NCBI GenBank assembly: GCA_000436695.1
Contig: HF992536.1
Coordinates: 1 to 19,452 of the forward strand
DNA from: Prevotella sp. CAG:1185
GTDB taxonomy: Bacteria > Bacteroidota > Bacteroidia > Bacteroidales > Bacteroidaceae
Reading direction: 5' to 3'
DNA length: 19,452 bases
The position numbers were made by a program, and so were the translations under genes. Below are positions 7,577 to 15,529 of the stretch, one piece after another. The notes below the pieces were generated by a model. That model had not been told where the DNA came from. It searched no databases and saw only the letters and a program-made list of their open reading frames with translations. Every line of letters starts with the position of its first letter. The stretch's first letter is position 1.

Positions 7577-8365
7577 ATGAAGATTGTTTTAATTGGTGCC
7601 GGTAACCTTGCTACAAGTTTAGGAAAAGCTTTATTGGATGCCGGAAATGATATATTACAGGTATATAGCCGTACAATGGAATCGGCTGCGACATTAGCTT
7701 CAGCTGTTGGCGGTTCTCCTGTAACCAAAATAGATAGTGTAACAAAAGATGCTGATGTATACATCGTTTCTATAAAAGACAGCGCAATAGCAGAAATAGC
7801 ACCGCTATTATGCAAAGACCGTGGTGAAAAAATCTTTCTGCATACAGCAGGAAGTGTTCCGGCAGATGTTTTTAAAGGTATGGCACTACATTACGGAGTG
7901 CTTTATCCAATGCAGACTTTTTCAAAGGCTAAGCCATTGAAATTCAATAATATACCATGTTTTATTGAAGGTAATGATGATTATACGTTTGAAACGGTAC
8001 ATCAGTTAGCCGACAGCATTTCAGAACGTGTGTATGTACTTTCATCAGAAGCTCGTAAGCATTTGCACCTTGCAGCTGTATTTGCATGTAATTTTGTTAA
8101 TCATTGCTATGAGATATCATCAGAAATATTGGCAAAGCACAATATTCCGTTTGATGTCATGTTGCCTTTAATAGATGAAACGGCAACCAAGGTTCATCAG
8201 ATGAATCCAAAGGATGCACAAACCGGACCGGCAGTAAGATACGACCAAAACGTAATAAGGATGCAGTCGGAAATGTTGCGCGAGAATCCTATATTCAAAC
8301 AGATATATGAGTGCATGAGCCTTAGTATTCACCATGTAGCCCAAAAGAAAGGAGAAGAAGAATGA
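7577..8365 (+). CDS. Rossmann-fold / DUF2520 predicted oxidoreductase
   Basis: A 262-residue protein. Its N-terminal domain (about 1-115) is a Rossmann NAD(P)-binding fold with the glycine motif GAGNLATSLG (7-16). DADVYIVSIKDSAIAEIAPLL is the second nucleotide-side strand-helix pair. The C-terminal helical domain (about 125-255) fits DUF2520, containing HLAAVFACNFVNHCYEI and the ending LIDETATKVHQMNPKDAQTGPAVRYD, where substrate residues would lie by analogy with pyrroline-5-carboxylate and 6-phosphogluconate dehydrogenases. The substrate of this family is not established to my knowledge. It starts two bases after the nitroreductase stop and overlaps the KdsC-like gene by ATGA (8362-8365), so the cluster is probably co-translated. 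Confidence 0.88.
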   Translation: MKIVLIGAGNLATSLGKALLDAGNDILQVYSRTMESAATLASAVGGSPVTKIDSVTKDADVYIVSIKDSAIAEIAPLLCKDRGEKIFLHTAGSVPADVFKGMALHYGVLYPMQTFSKAKPLKFNNIPCFIEGNDDYTFETVHQLADSISERVYVLSSEARKHLHLAAVFACNFVNHCYEISSEILAKHNIPFDVMLPLIDETATKVHQMNPKDAQTGPAVRYDQNVIRMQSEMLRENPIFKQIYECMSLSIHHVAQKKGEEE

Positions 8366-8880
8366 TTGATTATGATCTGAAAAAAATACGTGCCATCATT
8401 TTTGATGTTGACGGAGTGTTAAGTGCAGAGACCGTTCTCTTAGATACATCAGGCGAGCCGATGCGTACAGTCAATATTAAGGATGGATATGCCATACAGC
8501 TTGCTCAAAAACAGGGCTTGCGCATTGTGATACTTACAGGAGGGAAAACTCCGAGTATCCAGTTGCGTTATGAACGTCTTGGAGTAAAGGATATCTTTAT
8601 GGGATGTGCAGTAAAAATAAAAGTCTATGACGAATTTTTAGCCAAATATGGTCTTAAAGATGATGAAATAATATATATGGGCGACGATATTCCTGATTAT
8701 GAAATTATGCAGCGTTGCGGTTGTCCGTGTTGTCCTTCAGATGCATGCCCTGACATTAAGTCGATAAGCAGATACATAAGTAAATGTAAAGGCGGATATG
8801 GTTGCGGACGCGATATTATAGAACAGGTTCTTCGCGCCCAGGGCAAATGGTTAAGCAATGCAGAGGCTTTTGGATGGTAG
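8362..8880 (+). CDS. kdsC: KdsC-type HAD phosphatase (3-deoxy-manno-octulosonate-8-phosphate phosphatase)
   Basis: A 172-residue HAD phosphatase without a cap domain, which in KdsC assembles as a tetramer. Motif I is FDVDGVL (14-20), with D15 the nucleophile and D17 the acid/base. Motif II is ILTGG with T59. Lys85 or Lys87 would be motif III. Motif IV is MGDDIPD (106-112), with D108 and D109 binding Mg2+. The C-terminal GGYGCGRDIIEQVL (144-157) corresponds to the KdsC tail that reaches into a neighbouring active site. The enzyme removes phosphate from KDO-8-phosphate in lipopolysaccharide core synthesis. Seven cysteines fall between residues 119 and 148, more than usual. It overlaps the DUF2520 gene by ATGA and ends in TAG. 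The five codons after that TAG are open and lead in frame to the maf ATG. Confidence 0.87.
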   Translation: MIDYDLKKIRAIIFDVDGVLSAETVLLDTSGEPMRTVNIKDGYAIQLAQKQGLRIVILTGGKTPSIQLRYERLGVKDIFMGCAVKIKVYDEFLAKYGLKDDEIIYMGDDIPDYEIMQRCGCPCCPSDACPDIKSISRYISKCKGGYGCGRDIIEQVLRAQGKWLSNAEAFGW

Positions 8881-8895
8881 ATTATTAATTTTGTT

Positions 8896-9468
8896 ATGAA
8901 AAAAGATTATCATATAATTTTAAGCAGTAACAGTCCCCGCAGAAAAGAACTGCTGGCAGGACTTGATTTGAAATTTGACATACATGTAATTCCTGGTATC
9001 GACGAGTCTTATCCGGATAATCAGCCTGTAATGGAGATTGCCGAATATATATCAGGCAAGAAGGCTGATACATATAAGGGTACAATAGGTACTGATGATT
9101 TGGTAATTACTGCAGATACTGTTGTAATACTTGGCAACGAGGTGTTGGGTAAGCCCAAAGATCTAGATGATGCACGACGAATGTTGCATGAGCTTAGCGG
9201 TAAGATACACCACGTTGTTACTGGAGTGTGTCTGACATCTATTGATAAACAAAAACATTTTTCTGTTGTAACCGATGTGGCATTCAAAGAATTGACAGAT
9301 GAGGAGATTGATTATTATGTAGAAAACTACAAGCCACTTGACAAAGCTGGAGCTTACGGCATTCAGGAATGGATTGGATATATTGGTGTCACGTCCATAC
9401 ACGGCAGTTATTTTAACGTCATGGGATTACCTGTACAAAGAATTTATAATGAATTACAAGAGTTCTGA
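8896..9468 (+). CDS. maf: Maf-family nucleotide pyrophosphatase
   Basis: A 190-residue cytoplasmic enzyme that hydrolyses non-canonical or excess nucleoside triphosphates (house-cleaning dTTP/UTP pyrophosphatase type). The N-terminal signature SSNSPRRKELLAGL (10-23) forms the phosphate-binding loop. ITADTVV (71-77) carries the catalytic D74. The KPLDKAGAYGIQ stretch (147-157) resembles the dTTP/UTP-specific YhdE group more than the 7-methyl-GTP-specific YceF group. The ending GLPVQRIYNEL is a standard Maf C-terminus. Length is normal. It starts 15 bases after the kdsC stop, with no promoter between, so it is the last gene of the cluster; two tandem hairpins follow. Confidence 0.93.
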   Translation: MKKDYHIILSSNSPRRKELLAGLDLKFDIHVIPGIDESYPDNQPVMEIAEYISGKKADTYKGTIGTDDLVITADTVVILGNEVLGKPKDLDDARRMLHELSGKIHHVVTGVCLTSIDKQKHFSVVTDVAFKELTDEEIDYYVENYKPLDKAGAYGIQEWIGYIGVTSIHGSYFNVMGLPVQRIYNELQEF

Positions 9469-9484
9469 TAGACATTACCAGACT

Positions 9485-9533
9485 ATTAAATTTACATGAA
9501 TTTAATGCTTAATCAGCATTTTATTCGTTTTTT
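9485..9533 (+). terminator. tandem hairpins after maf, probable weak terminator
   Basis: Two overlapping stems follow the maf stop. The first is ATTAAATT/AATTTAAT (9485-9492 with 9499-9506). The second is AATGCT/AGCATT (9504-9509 with 9515-9520), followed by TTATTCG and then six T at 9528-9533. The stems share three bases, so only one can form at a time. AT-rich and not strong, but placed at the end of the cluster. Confidence 0.5.
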
Positions 9534-9547
9534 ATATATAAAAGCAA

Positions 9548-9555
9548 TAACTTTG
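9548..9555 (+). promoter_or_regulatory. -7 promoter box of the DedA gene
   Basis: TAACTTTG matches TAnnTTTG and is followed by CAAAA, as in other promoters here. No TTG is present at -33; that region is a T-rich tract. Predicted start near 9561, leaving about 17 bases before the ATG. Confidence 0.55.
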
Positions 9556-9577
9556 CAAAAAATTTATATTTAAATCA

Positions 9578-10216
9578 ATGGAATCAGCAGAATTATTTAG
9601 ATGGGTACTTGAAAATCTGAACTATTGGGTTGTAACAGTTTTTATGGCCATTGAGAGTTCTTTCATCCCCTTTCCTTCTGAAGTCGTTGTGCCCCCTGCA
9701 GCATGGAAAGCAATGGCAGACGACAGTATGAACATCTTCCTTGTGGTTGTATTTGCAACTATCGGTGCCGACATTGGCGCTCTCGTCAATTATTACCTTG
9801 CACGCTGGTTAGGCAGACCTATAGTATATAAGTTTGCAGACAGCAGATTTGGACATATGTGTCTTATTGACCGAGAGAAAGTTGAACACGCTGAAATGTA
9901 TTTCCGTCAGCATGGTGCAGCATCTACATTTTTTGGACGACTTATACCGGCTGTCCGTCAGCTCATAAGTATTCCGGCTGGCCTTGCAGGAATGCGACTG
10001 GATCACTTCCTTCTTTACACAACACTAGGTGCTGCTGTATGGAACTCTGTGTTGGCAACGCTTGGATATTTGATTTTCCACTTCACAGATTTGAAGACTA
10101 CCGCTGACGTGTATGAAAGAGCTACAAAATATAGTCATGAAATTGGTTATGTGCTTTTGGCTCTTGCAGTAGTAATAGTCGGAATTCTTATTTATAAGGG
10201 AATAAAGAAGAAATAA
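9578..10216 (+). CDS. DedA-family membrane protein
   Basis: A 212-residue inner-membrane protein of the DedA/SNARE-associated (VTT) family. A re-entrant-type hairpin near the N-terminus carries SSFIPFPSEVVVPPA (27-41). The signature FFGRLIPAVRQLISIPAGLAGM (118-139) contains the conserved Arg121, Pro124 and Arg127. Hydrophobic segments lie near 16-36, 53-75, 123-140, 142-168 and 190-208; the C-terminus is basic (KGIKKK). Family members are linked to undecaprenyl-phosphate or phospholipid flipping, membrane potential and antimicrobial tolerance. The first group (UptA-like) recycles lipid carrier, but the sequence does not settle which substrate is used here. It has its own -7 box and a strong terminator, so it is probably monocistronic. 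Confidence 0.93.
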   Translation: MESAELFRWVLENLNYWVVTVFMAIESSFIPFPSEVVVPPAAWKAMADDSMNIFLVVVFATIGADIGALVNYYLARWLGRPIVYKFADSRFGHMCLIDREKVEHAEMYFRQHGAASTFFGRLIPAVRQLISIPAGLAGMRLDHFLLYTTLGAAVWNSVLATLGYLIFHFTDLKTTADVYERATKYSHEIGYVLLALAVVIVGILIYKGIKKK

Positions 10217-10244
10217 TCTATAAAAAGATTATTAGTAATAAAAT

Positions 10245-10299
10245 AAAAGATGTAACATCACAGGCTTGTAAATAGCTATATGGTGTTACATCTTTTTTT
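10245..10299 (+). terminator. strong intrinsic terminator of DedA, possibly bidirectional
   Basis: Arms 10245-10257 and 10284-10296 form a perfect 13-bp stem (AAAAGATGTAACA/TGTTACATCTTTT), and T continues through 10299. The 26-base loop contains the small palindrome TAGCTA. On the minus strand the RNA would also end in a U-rich tract, so it may also stop transcription from the convergent TPR gene ending at 10460. Confidence 0.85.
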
Positions 10300-10459
10300 A
10301 TCCCTAAATGAGAGCCACTTTGCTCGGATTGTCATCTTGAATTGAGTAGATAGTCGTTTGCCTTAAGCATGCACGATAGTGTTTCAAAAAAGCAGACAAC
10401 AAAGAAAAATAAAACGACTAAAGCATCAATATTCTTTTATTATAATAACATTTTAGACA

Positions 10460-11887
10460 TTACGCTTTACCCAATTTTTTCAACATATATTGATAATAGT
10501 TGCTTATGTCGACATTATCCGGGAATATCTTTCCTAAAGCTATTTTTGTTTCTTCCGGTGAATGTTCTATAGCTTTCTTAAGGCATTCAAGAAACTCATC
10601 TTCTTTCTTTAAAGAATAGCAACATGCCGCATAAAATGGATACCCGCTATTGCATTCAGGATGTCTTTTATACAGCATCTGAAACATCTTATACGCAATT
10701 TCAACATTACCACTCTCATAAATTACTATTGCTATTTTCATGACAATAGTAGGAGAAAATTTAGAATCTCTTATGGCTGTCAGAAAATATTTCTTCGACT
10801 CAAAAAATCTTCCGCTTCCGAGAAGCAAACTGCCTCTATATACAAGTAAATCATTCTTGTCAGTAGCAAGTGCTTCAGCCTTATCAAGAATAGCCATACT
10901 TTCGTCTATTCTATTAAGACGGCATAATGCGAAAGCCCAGTCTTTATATATATCTGACAACATTGGCGAGTCCGGAGATGATAAATTTTCTGCAATCTGA
11001 AAATGTTTAATGGCATTGACATAGTCCTCCAGTAACATATTGCAGAACCCTATCAATGTTTCACCATTCTCATCATTAGGACATTGTGAGCAATATCTTG
11101 TATAATATTTTAGAGCTTCTTTATAATTTCCAAGATTGTAAAGTCCGTTAGCCTTGTTTAAAAGAGCTGTGGCATTCTCCGGATTTATTGCAAGAGCAAA
11201 TTCGCAACTCTGTATGGCATCTTCGAGATTATTGCATAAAAATTGAGATGAAGCAAGCGAATTCCAATATTTGGTGGAGTAGGGATTCTTGTCTATCAGT
11301 TCGTTAAATAGTGTCTGACTTTTCTCATACTCACCAATCTCCATCATAATTCTGGCATATTGCTCTTTGTACTCAACAGCATCTGTTGCTTCAGATCTGT
11401 TGATCCATTTCTCTGCTTTATCAACTTTATTATAATCAATAAATAATGCCGCTGTATCAATAGCAAAGAAATCTATTTCATCATCATCTATTTCATTGAA
11501 GCGTTCTTCAAGATATTCATCAGCTTCATCAGCTTTACCGTCAACAATCATTATCTCAGCCTTGAGATAGAAATATTCAAGGTCTGTTTTATCTTCAATC
11601 AAGTCAGCGTAATAGTTGGCTTTATCAATATCATTATAATCCAGGAGCGCCATTCTCGCCTTAAATAATAGCGGAGCGGCAGCACCCGGATATAAGTCTA
11701 TTGTTCTGTCGATTATTTCTACAGCAGTTTCAACCTTACCGAGATTATAGTAATATTCTGCGATATCAACAAATTCTTCAGAATCCAATATGATTTCCTC
11801 GCCGTTTTTGTCAGCGTCCTCAAATCTTTTCAGCGTATTCTTGAATTCGTTTGACTCAAAATAATCTTCAGAAAAATTATATGACAT
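10460..11887 (-). CDS. cytoplasmic tetratricopeptide-repeat protein
   Basis: A 475-residue, strongly acidic protein with no signal peptide or membrane segment. It reads as a TPR superhelix: repeats such as FVDIAEYYYNLGKVETAVEIIDRTIDLYPGAA, YWNSLASSQFLCNNLEDAIQSCEFALAINPENA, ALLNKANGLYNLGNYKEALKYYTRYCSQCPND and GETLIGFCNMLLEDYVNAIKHFQIAENL are recognisable. They keep the TPR pattern of small residues and Pro at repeat ends. No enzymatic motif is seen. It begins four bases after the glnS stop and so is in the same transcript. The family's role is not known to me; a scaffold or protein-binding function is the usual expectation. The end of the gene faces DedA, with about 160 bases without recognisable features before the shared terminator. 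Confidence 0.88.
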   Translation of the reverse strand: MSYNFSEDYFESNEFKNTLKRFEDADKNGEEIILDSEEFVDIAEYYYNLGKVETAVEIIDRTIDLYPGAAAPLLFKARMALLDYNDIDKANYYADLIEDKTDLEYFYLKAEIMIVDGKADEADEYLEERFNEIDDDEIDFFAIDTAALFIDYNKVDKAEKWINRSEATDAVEYKEQYARIMMEIGEYEKSQTLFNELIDKNPYSTKYWNSLASSQFLCNNLEDAIQSCEFALAINPENATALLNKANGLYNLGNYKEALKYYTRYCSQCPNDENGETLIGFCNMLLEDYVNAIKHFQIAENLSSPDSPMLSDIYKDWAFALCRLNRIDESMAILDKAEALATDKNDLLVYRGSLLLGSGRFFESKKYFLTAIRDSKFSPTIVMKIAIVIYESGNVEIAYKMFQMLYKRHPECNSGYPFYAACCYSLKKEDEFLECLKKAIEHSPEETKIALGKIFPDNVDISNYYQYMLKKLGKA

Positions 11888-11891
11888 TTAC

Positions 11892-13610
11892 TCAGTTTTT
11901 ATTAATTTTAGACCATGTGTCCTTTAAGCCTACAGTCTTGTTAAACACAAGATGTTCCGGTGTAGAACTTAAATCGGCCATAAAGTATCCTATGCGTTGG
12001 AACTGCAGATATTCTCCCGGTTTCTTTTCGGCAGCAAAGTTCTCAACGTAGCATTCAGGTAGGATTGTCAGTGAGTCAGGATTAAGTAACTCTCTGAAAT
12101 CTCTTTCATCAGCAGAAGAATTCTCAACATTAAACAGTCTGTCATAAATTCTAACTTCAGCCTTCTTGCAACAGTCTGCACTTACCCAATGCAGAGTGCC
12201 TTTAACCTTACGGTTAGCACCTTCCATGCCGCTCTTGCTGGTAGGATCATATTCAGCCTGTATTTCAATAATGTTTCCGTTCTCATCTTTTGTACATCCT
12301 GTACATTTAACAATATATGCATTTTTAAGGCGTACCTCCTTGCCTGGAGTCATTCTGAAGAACTTCTTGGGGGCATCCTCCATAAAGTCTTCACGTTCAA
12401 TCCAAAGATTCTTGCTGAATGTAATCATGTGAGTTCCGTCAGCTTCATTCTCAGGATTGTTGATAGCTTCCATTTCTTCAGTCTGGCCGTCAGGATAGTT
12501 CGTAATAACAAGCTTTACAGGGTTGACAACAGCCGAAACTCTTATCGCCCTTTTGTTAAGATCATCACGTACGGCAGCTTCAAGAAGAGCCATATCATTA
12601 AGAGCGTCAAACTTTGTATATCCTATACTCTTAATGAAGTTTCTGATACTTTCAGGTGAATAGCCTCTTCTGCGCATACCGCATATAGTCGGCATACGTG
12701 GATCGTCCCATCCGTTAACCTGATGTTCATCTACAAGAGCATGAAGCTTGCGCTTGCTCATAACCGTATAAGTAAGATTAAGACGGTTAAACTCTATCTG
12801 ACGTGGACGGTTATCGTTTATGTTATCAGTTTCACCTTTATAAGTCTTAAGCTCATCAATGAACTTATCATAGAGAGGGCGGTGGGGTACAAACTCAAGT
12901 GTGCATATAGAATGAGTTACTCCTTCAAAATAGTCGCTCTGTCCGTGTGCAAAGTCATACATAGGATATGCATGCCATTTTGTTCCGGTGCGGTGATGCG
13001 GAGTATGTATTATACGATACATAATCGGATCGCGGAAATGCATGTTTGGATTAGCCATATCAAGTTTTGCACGCAGAACCATAGAACCCTCTTCTACATC
13101 AGATGTGTTCATCTTATTGAAGAGTTCGAGATTCTCTTCAATAGGCCTGTCTCTGTATGGTGACGGCGTACCCGGCTGTGTTGGAGTTCCTTTTTGTGCA
13201 GCAATTTCTTCACTTGTCTGTTCATCAATGTATGCTTTGCCTTCTTTTATCATCCATACGGCAAAATCCCAAAGCTGCTGGAAATAGTCAGAAGCATAAT
13301 AAACGTTCTCCCAATGAAATCCCAGCCATTGTATATCGTTAAGAATCGAATCTACGTATTCAGTATCTTCCTTACTGGGGTTTGTGTCATCGAAACGCAG
13401 ATTACAGATGCCGTTATATTTTTCAGCGACACCGAAATCCATGCAAATAGCCTTGGCATGACCAATATGGAGATATCCGTTCGGCTCAGGCGGAAAACGT
13501 GTCTGTATTCTTCCTCCGTTCTTGCCTTCAGCCAAATCATTCTCTACCATTTGTTCAACAAAGCTAAGACTCTTTTTCTCTTCGCTCTTATTCTCTTCGT
13601 TCTTTACCAT
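11892..13610 (-). CDS. glnS: glutaminyl-tRNA synthetase
   Basis: A 572-residue class I aminoacyl-tRNA synthetase that charges tRNA-Gln with glutamine. The HIGH box is in PEPNGYLHIGHAKA (about 41-54; HIGH 48-51). The KMSKS box reads VMSKR (283-287), the usual GlnS/GltX variant. FDDTNPSKEDTEYVDSI (73-89) and GTKWHAYPMYDFAHGQSD (209-226) are GlnS signatures of the active site and acceptor-binding region. The C-terminal anticodon-binding beta barrels are present in full (FRMTPGKEVRLKNAYIVKCTG). Direct charging by GlnS means the organism need not rely on GatCAB for Gln-tRNA. A charged N-terminal extension of about 20 residues precedes the core. It has its own promoter about 20 bases upstream and is followed by the co-transcribed TPR gene. 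Confidence 0.97.
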   Translation of the reverse strand: MVKNEENKSEEKKSLSFVEQMVENDLAEGKNGGRIQTRFPPEPNGYLHIGHAKAICMDFGVAEKYNGICNLRFDDTNPSKEDTEYVDSILNDIQWLGFHWENVYYASDYFQQLWDFAVWMIKEGKAYIDEQTSEEIAAQKGTPTQPGTPSPYRDRPIEENLELFNKMNTSDVEEGSMVLRAKLDMANPNMHFRDPIMYRIIHTPHHRTGTKWHAYPMYDFAHGQSDYFEGVTHSICTLEFVPHRPLYDKFIDELKTYKGETDNINDNRPRQIEFNRLNLTYTVMSKRKLHALVDEHQVNGWDDPRMPTICGMRRRGYSPESIRNFIKSIGYTKFDALNDMALLEAAVRDDLNKRAIRVSAVVNPVKLVITNYPDGQTEEMEAINNPENEADGTHMITFSKNLWIEREDFMEDAPKKFFRMTPGKEVRLKNAYIVKCTGCTKDENGNIIEIQAEYDPTSKSGMEGANRKVKGTLHWVSADCCKKAEVRIYDRLFNVENSSADERDFRELLNPDSLTILPECYVENFAAEKKPGEYLQFQRIGYFMADLSSTPEHLVFNKTVGLKDTWSKINKN

Positions 13611-13630
13611 AATAATTCTGAATTATTGTG

Positions 13631-13660
13631 CAAAGATAATGTAAACCTAAGACAATACAA
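13631..13660 (-). promoter_or_regulatory. promoter of glnS and its TPR partner
   Basis: On the minus strand TATCTTTG (13631-13638) matches TAnnTTTG and TTG (13658-13660) lies 19 bases upstream. Predicted start near 13625, leaving about 15 bases before ATG 13610. Confidence 0.72.
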
Positions 13661-13900
13661 AACAAATTGTATTTGTTTTTATCGTTTTTATGTAGCTTAT
13701 GTCATTAATAATCAAAGGCTATTAGAAAAAATTCAAATTGGGAGCCATAGGCAGACATGTTCTCTGACGATTAAATTTATTTCAATTAGTATATAATTTT
13801 ACAGCCAAATTGTTTAATATAAGCTATCGATGCCGATTGCTGTTTTAATAAAAATAATTTGAATTGAGGACTTATAGACATTACAGGATATTAATATATA
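13661..13900. other. intergenic stretch between glnS promoter and mltG terminator
   Basis: About 240 AT-rich bases. I read both strands and see no convincing reading frame, promoter match, repeat or RNA structure. The wider gene-free interval is 13611-13986; its ends hold the glnS promoter and the mltG terminator. Confidence 0.5.
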
Positions 13901-13901
13901 C

Positions 13902-13970
13902 AAAAAAATCTGTACAAGATTATGATTTCCACTTTGACAAAAGTGTCAAAACCATATTCCTGTACAGATT
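13902..13970 (-). terminator. intrinsic terminator of mltG with a nested inner hairpin
   Basis: Arms 13907-13916 and 13961-13970 form a perfect 10-bp stem (AATCTGTACA/TGTACAGATT). The minus strand continues into seven T (13908 to 13902). Inside the loop a second perfect 7-bp stem (TTTGACA/TGTCAAA, 13933-13939 with 13944-13950) encloses the tetraloop AAAG. It starts 17 bases after the mltG stop. Confidence 0.8.
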
Positions 13971-13986
13971 CCTTTATGCTATAAAT

Positions 13987-15012
13987 TTATTTTATTCCTC
14001 TGTTATTAAGAGCTTCTGAATATTTTGCAGCGTTCTTTAAATGCTCTTCATAAGTTTCAGCAAAGTTATGCGTTCCGCTGAAGTCTTCTTTAGCACACAT
14101 ATAAAGATATTTATGATGCACATGATTTAAGACAGCGTCAATACCGGCTACAGTAGGTATTCTTATAGGTCCAGGAGGCAGTCCGATATTTTTATAGGTA
14201 TTATACGGACTTTTCACTGCAAGCATGTTAATATATATACGTTTAATACTGAAGTCATTTAGTGCAAACTTGATAGTAGGGTCAGCCTGAAGTGGCATAC
14301 CGGCTTTAAGTCTGTTGTAATACATTCCTGCAATCATAGGTTTTTCATCGTCATTGGCAGTCTCTTCATCAACAATACTTGCCATTGTTATCACCTCTTC
14401 CTTTGTAAGGTTCATTGCCTTGGCTTTCTGAGTTCTCTCAAAGTTCCAGAATTTGTTGCATTCCTTGTTCATCTTATCAAGAAATTTATCTACAGAAATA
14501 TTCCAGTACAATTCATAAGTATTAGGTATAAACATGCACAATATTGTCTGTGGCGTATATCCATATTTGGCACATGTTACAGAGTCGGTAAGTGCATTAT
14601 ACAATGCCAGACTGTCCATCATCATTTTCTTGGATATTGTTCCGGCAAGTTTGTCTATTGTTCTTACACTTGGAATTGTCAGATTTACCGACGACTGCAA
14701 TCCGTTTTTCATTTTTCGGAACACCGTGAATGCACCATTTCCTTTTTCTATCTCATAGCGTCCTGTTCTGATGTTATCGCTATATGAGCTGCATTTTACA
14801 AGAGCCTTGAATCCTGTCATGGCATGTCCGGTAGCAATCGGCTCAAGTTTTGCATACACAGAGTCGATGTTGTCATTATCGTCAATATACACAAATATGC
14901 TGTTATCTTTTGTCGACATTAACGAAAAGAAATAGTAATAGCAAAGAAAAAATACCACGGCAACACATACGCCAACCGTGATCAGAATTTTTTTTGATGT
15001 GGTCTTTTTCAT
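13987..15012 (-). CDS. mltG: endolytic murein transglycosylase MltG (YceG-like)
   Basis: A 341-residue inner-membrane protein, essentially the E. coli length (340). One N-terminal membrane segment (about 9-31) follows a basic MKKTTSKK. The periplasmic part has a LysM-like region (about 38-115) and the YceG catalytic domain. The family's ASIVEKET reads ASIVDEET (211-218): the second, probably catalytic Glu is kept as E217, and the first is Asp215. Also conserved are MYYNRLKAGMPLQADPTI (230-247), SPYNTY (268-273) and GLPPGPI (277-283). MltG cuts nascent glycan strands and so sets their length. It has its own -7 box and terminator, so it is probably transcribed alone. Confidence 0.95.
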   Translation of the reverse strand: MKKTTSKKILITVGVCVAVVFFLCYYYFFSLMSTKDNSIFVYIDDNDNIDSVYAKLEPIATGHAMTGFKALVKCSSYSDNIRTGRYEIEKGNGAFTVFRKMKNGLQSSVNLTIPSVRTIDKLAGTISKKMMMDSLALYNALTDSVTCAKYGYTPQTILCMFIPNTYELYWNISVDKFLDKMNKECNKFWNFERTQKAKAMNLTKEEVITMASIVDEETANDDEKPMIAGMYYNRLKAGMPLQADPTIKFALNDFSIKRIYINMLAVKSPYNTYKNIGLPPGPIRIPTVAGIDAVLNHVHHKYLYMCAKEDFSGTHNFAETYEEHLKNAAKYSEALNNRGIK

Positions 15013-15034
15013 TTCTATAGTTTTAATTTGGGCG

Positions 15035-15042
15035 CAAAATTA
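15035..15042 (-). promoter_or_regulatory. -7 promoter box of mltG
   Basis: On the minus strand TAATTTTG matches TAnnTTTG, with C next. No TTG occurs at the expected -33; the 12-base palindrome AGAATATATTCT (15061-15072) overlaps that position and could be either chance AT-rich sequence or a regulator site. Leader about 17 bases. Confidence 0.58.
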
Positions 15043-15072
15043 CATTTTATTTTTGAAATAAGAATATATTCT

Positions 15073-15491
15073 GATTATATTTTAATTTAAATGTCAATAT
15101 GATTATTTCCTTGTATTTATGTATGAAAATAGCTTTAAAATCTATTTAATCATAAATTCTTACATAACGACGTCAATTATATTGTTCACACAGATATAAT
15201 ATAATAAGGTAGAAAGGCCATGTGCCTTTGCAACTAATATAAATTAGCAATAATCAGTTTGCCACTTCCATATTTCTATATAATATTTATCCAATTTTCA
15301 AACTAAAATTTCATATTTAGATGTCTTACTTGCATTATCCTGAAATATTTACAGCCATATTATGCCCATATTACATTAAAGCATCTGGCAGTCAGAGATG
15401 TTCGACCGACTACAGTTTCTTTATGAGAAAAAATGAAAAACCAAAAAGTATTCTATACAATTCTAAAAAATAAATTTTTCGTATTGAAATA
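15073..15491. other. AT-rich intergenic region upstream of the structured RNA
   Basis: About 420 bases with no gene I can support. It holds a small hairpin, AAAGGC/GCCTTT with loop CATGT (15213-15229), followed by CTAAT/ATTAG around 15234-15247, neither with a T-run. A 50-codon open frame (15321-15473, plus strand) has no ribosome binding site or promoter and is rejected as a gene. Confidence 0.45.
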
Positions 15492-15523
15492 TTTGCAACA
15501 TTGAGAATAAATATGTAATTTTG
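15492..15523 (+). promoter_or_regulatory. near-consensus promoter of the structured RNA
   Basis: TTTG (15492-15495), a 20-base spacer, then TAATTTTG (15516-15523) followed by CAAAA. This is one of the best -33/-7 matches in the window. Predicted start near 15529-15531. The next protein-coding start is 260 bases away, which implies a non-coding transcript or a long leader. Confidence 0.75.
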
Positions 15524-15529
15524 CAAAAA

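Noticed and set aside
8878..8898. KdsC-Maf fusion by read-through, since the kdsC TAG is followed by five open codons in frame with the maf ATG
   Set aside because: Both proteins have normal family lengths and ends. An in-frame short gap has a one-in-three chance.
9485..9506. ATTAAATT inverted repeat as an operator for the DedA gene
   Set aside because: It is AT-rich, overlaps a second hairpin followed by T-rich sequence after maf, and is better explained as part of a weak terminator.
13194..13796. 200-codon plus-strand frame across the glnS start
   Set aside because: It is antisense to clear glnS coding sequence and has no promoter or family resemblance; a shadow of the real gene.
15321..15473. 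50-codon open frame upstream of the structured RNA
   Set aside because: No promoter, no ribosome binding site, no recognisable domain, and its end runs into the RNA promoter region. Frames of this size are expected by chance in AT-rich DNA.
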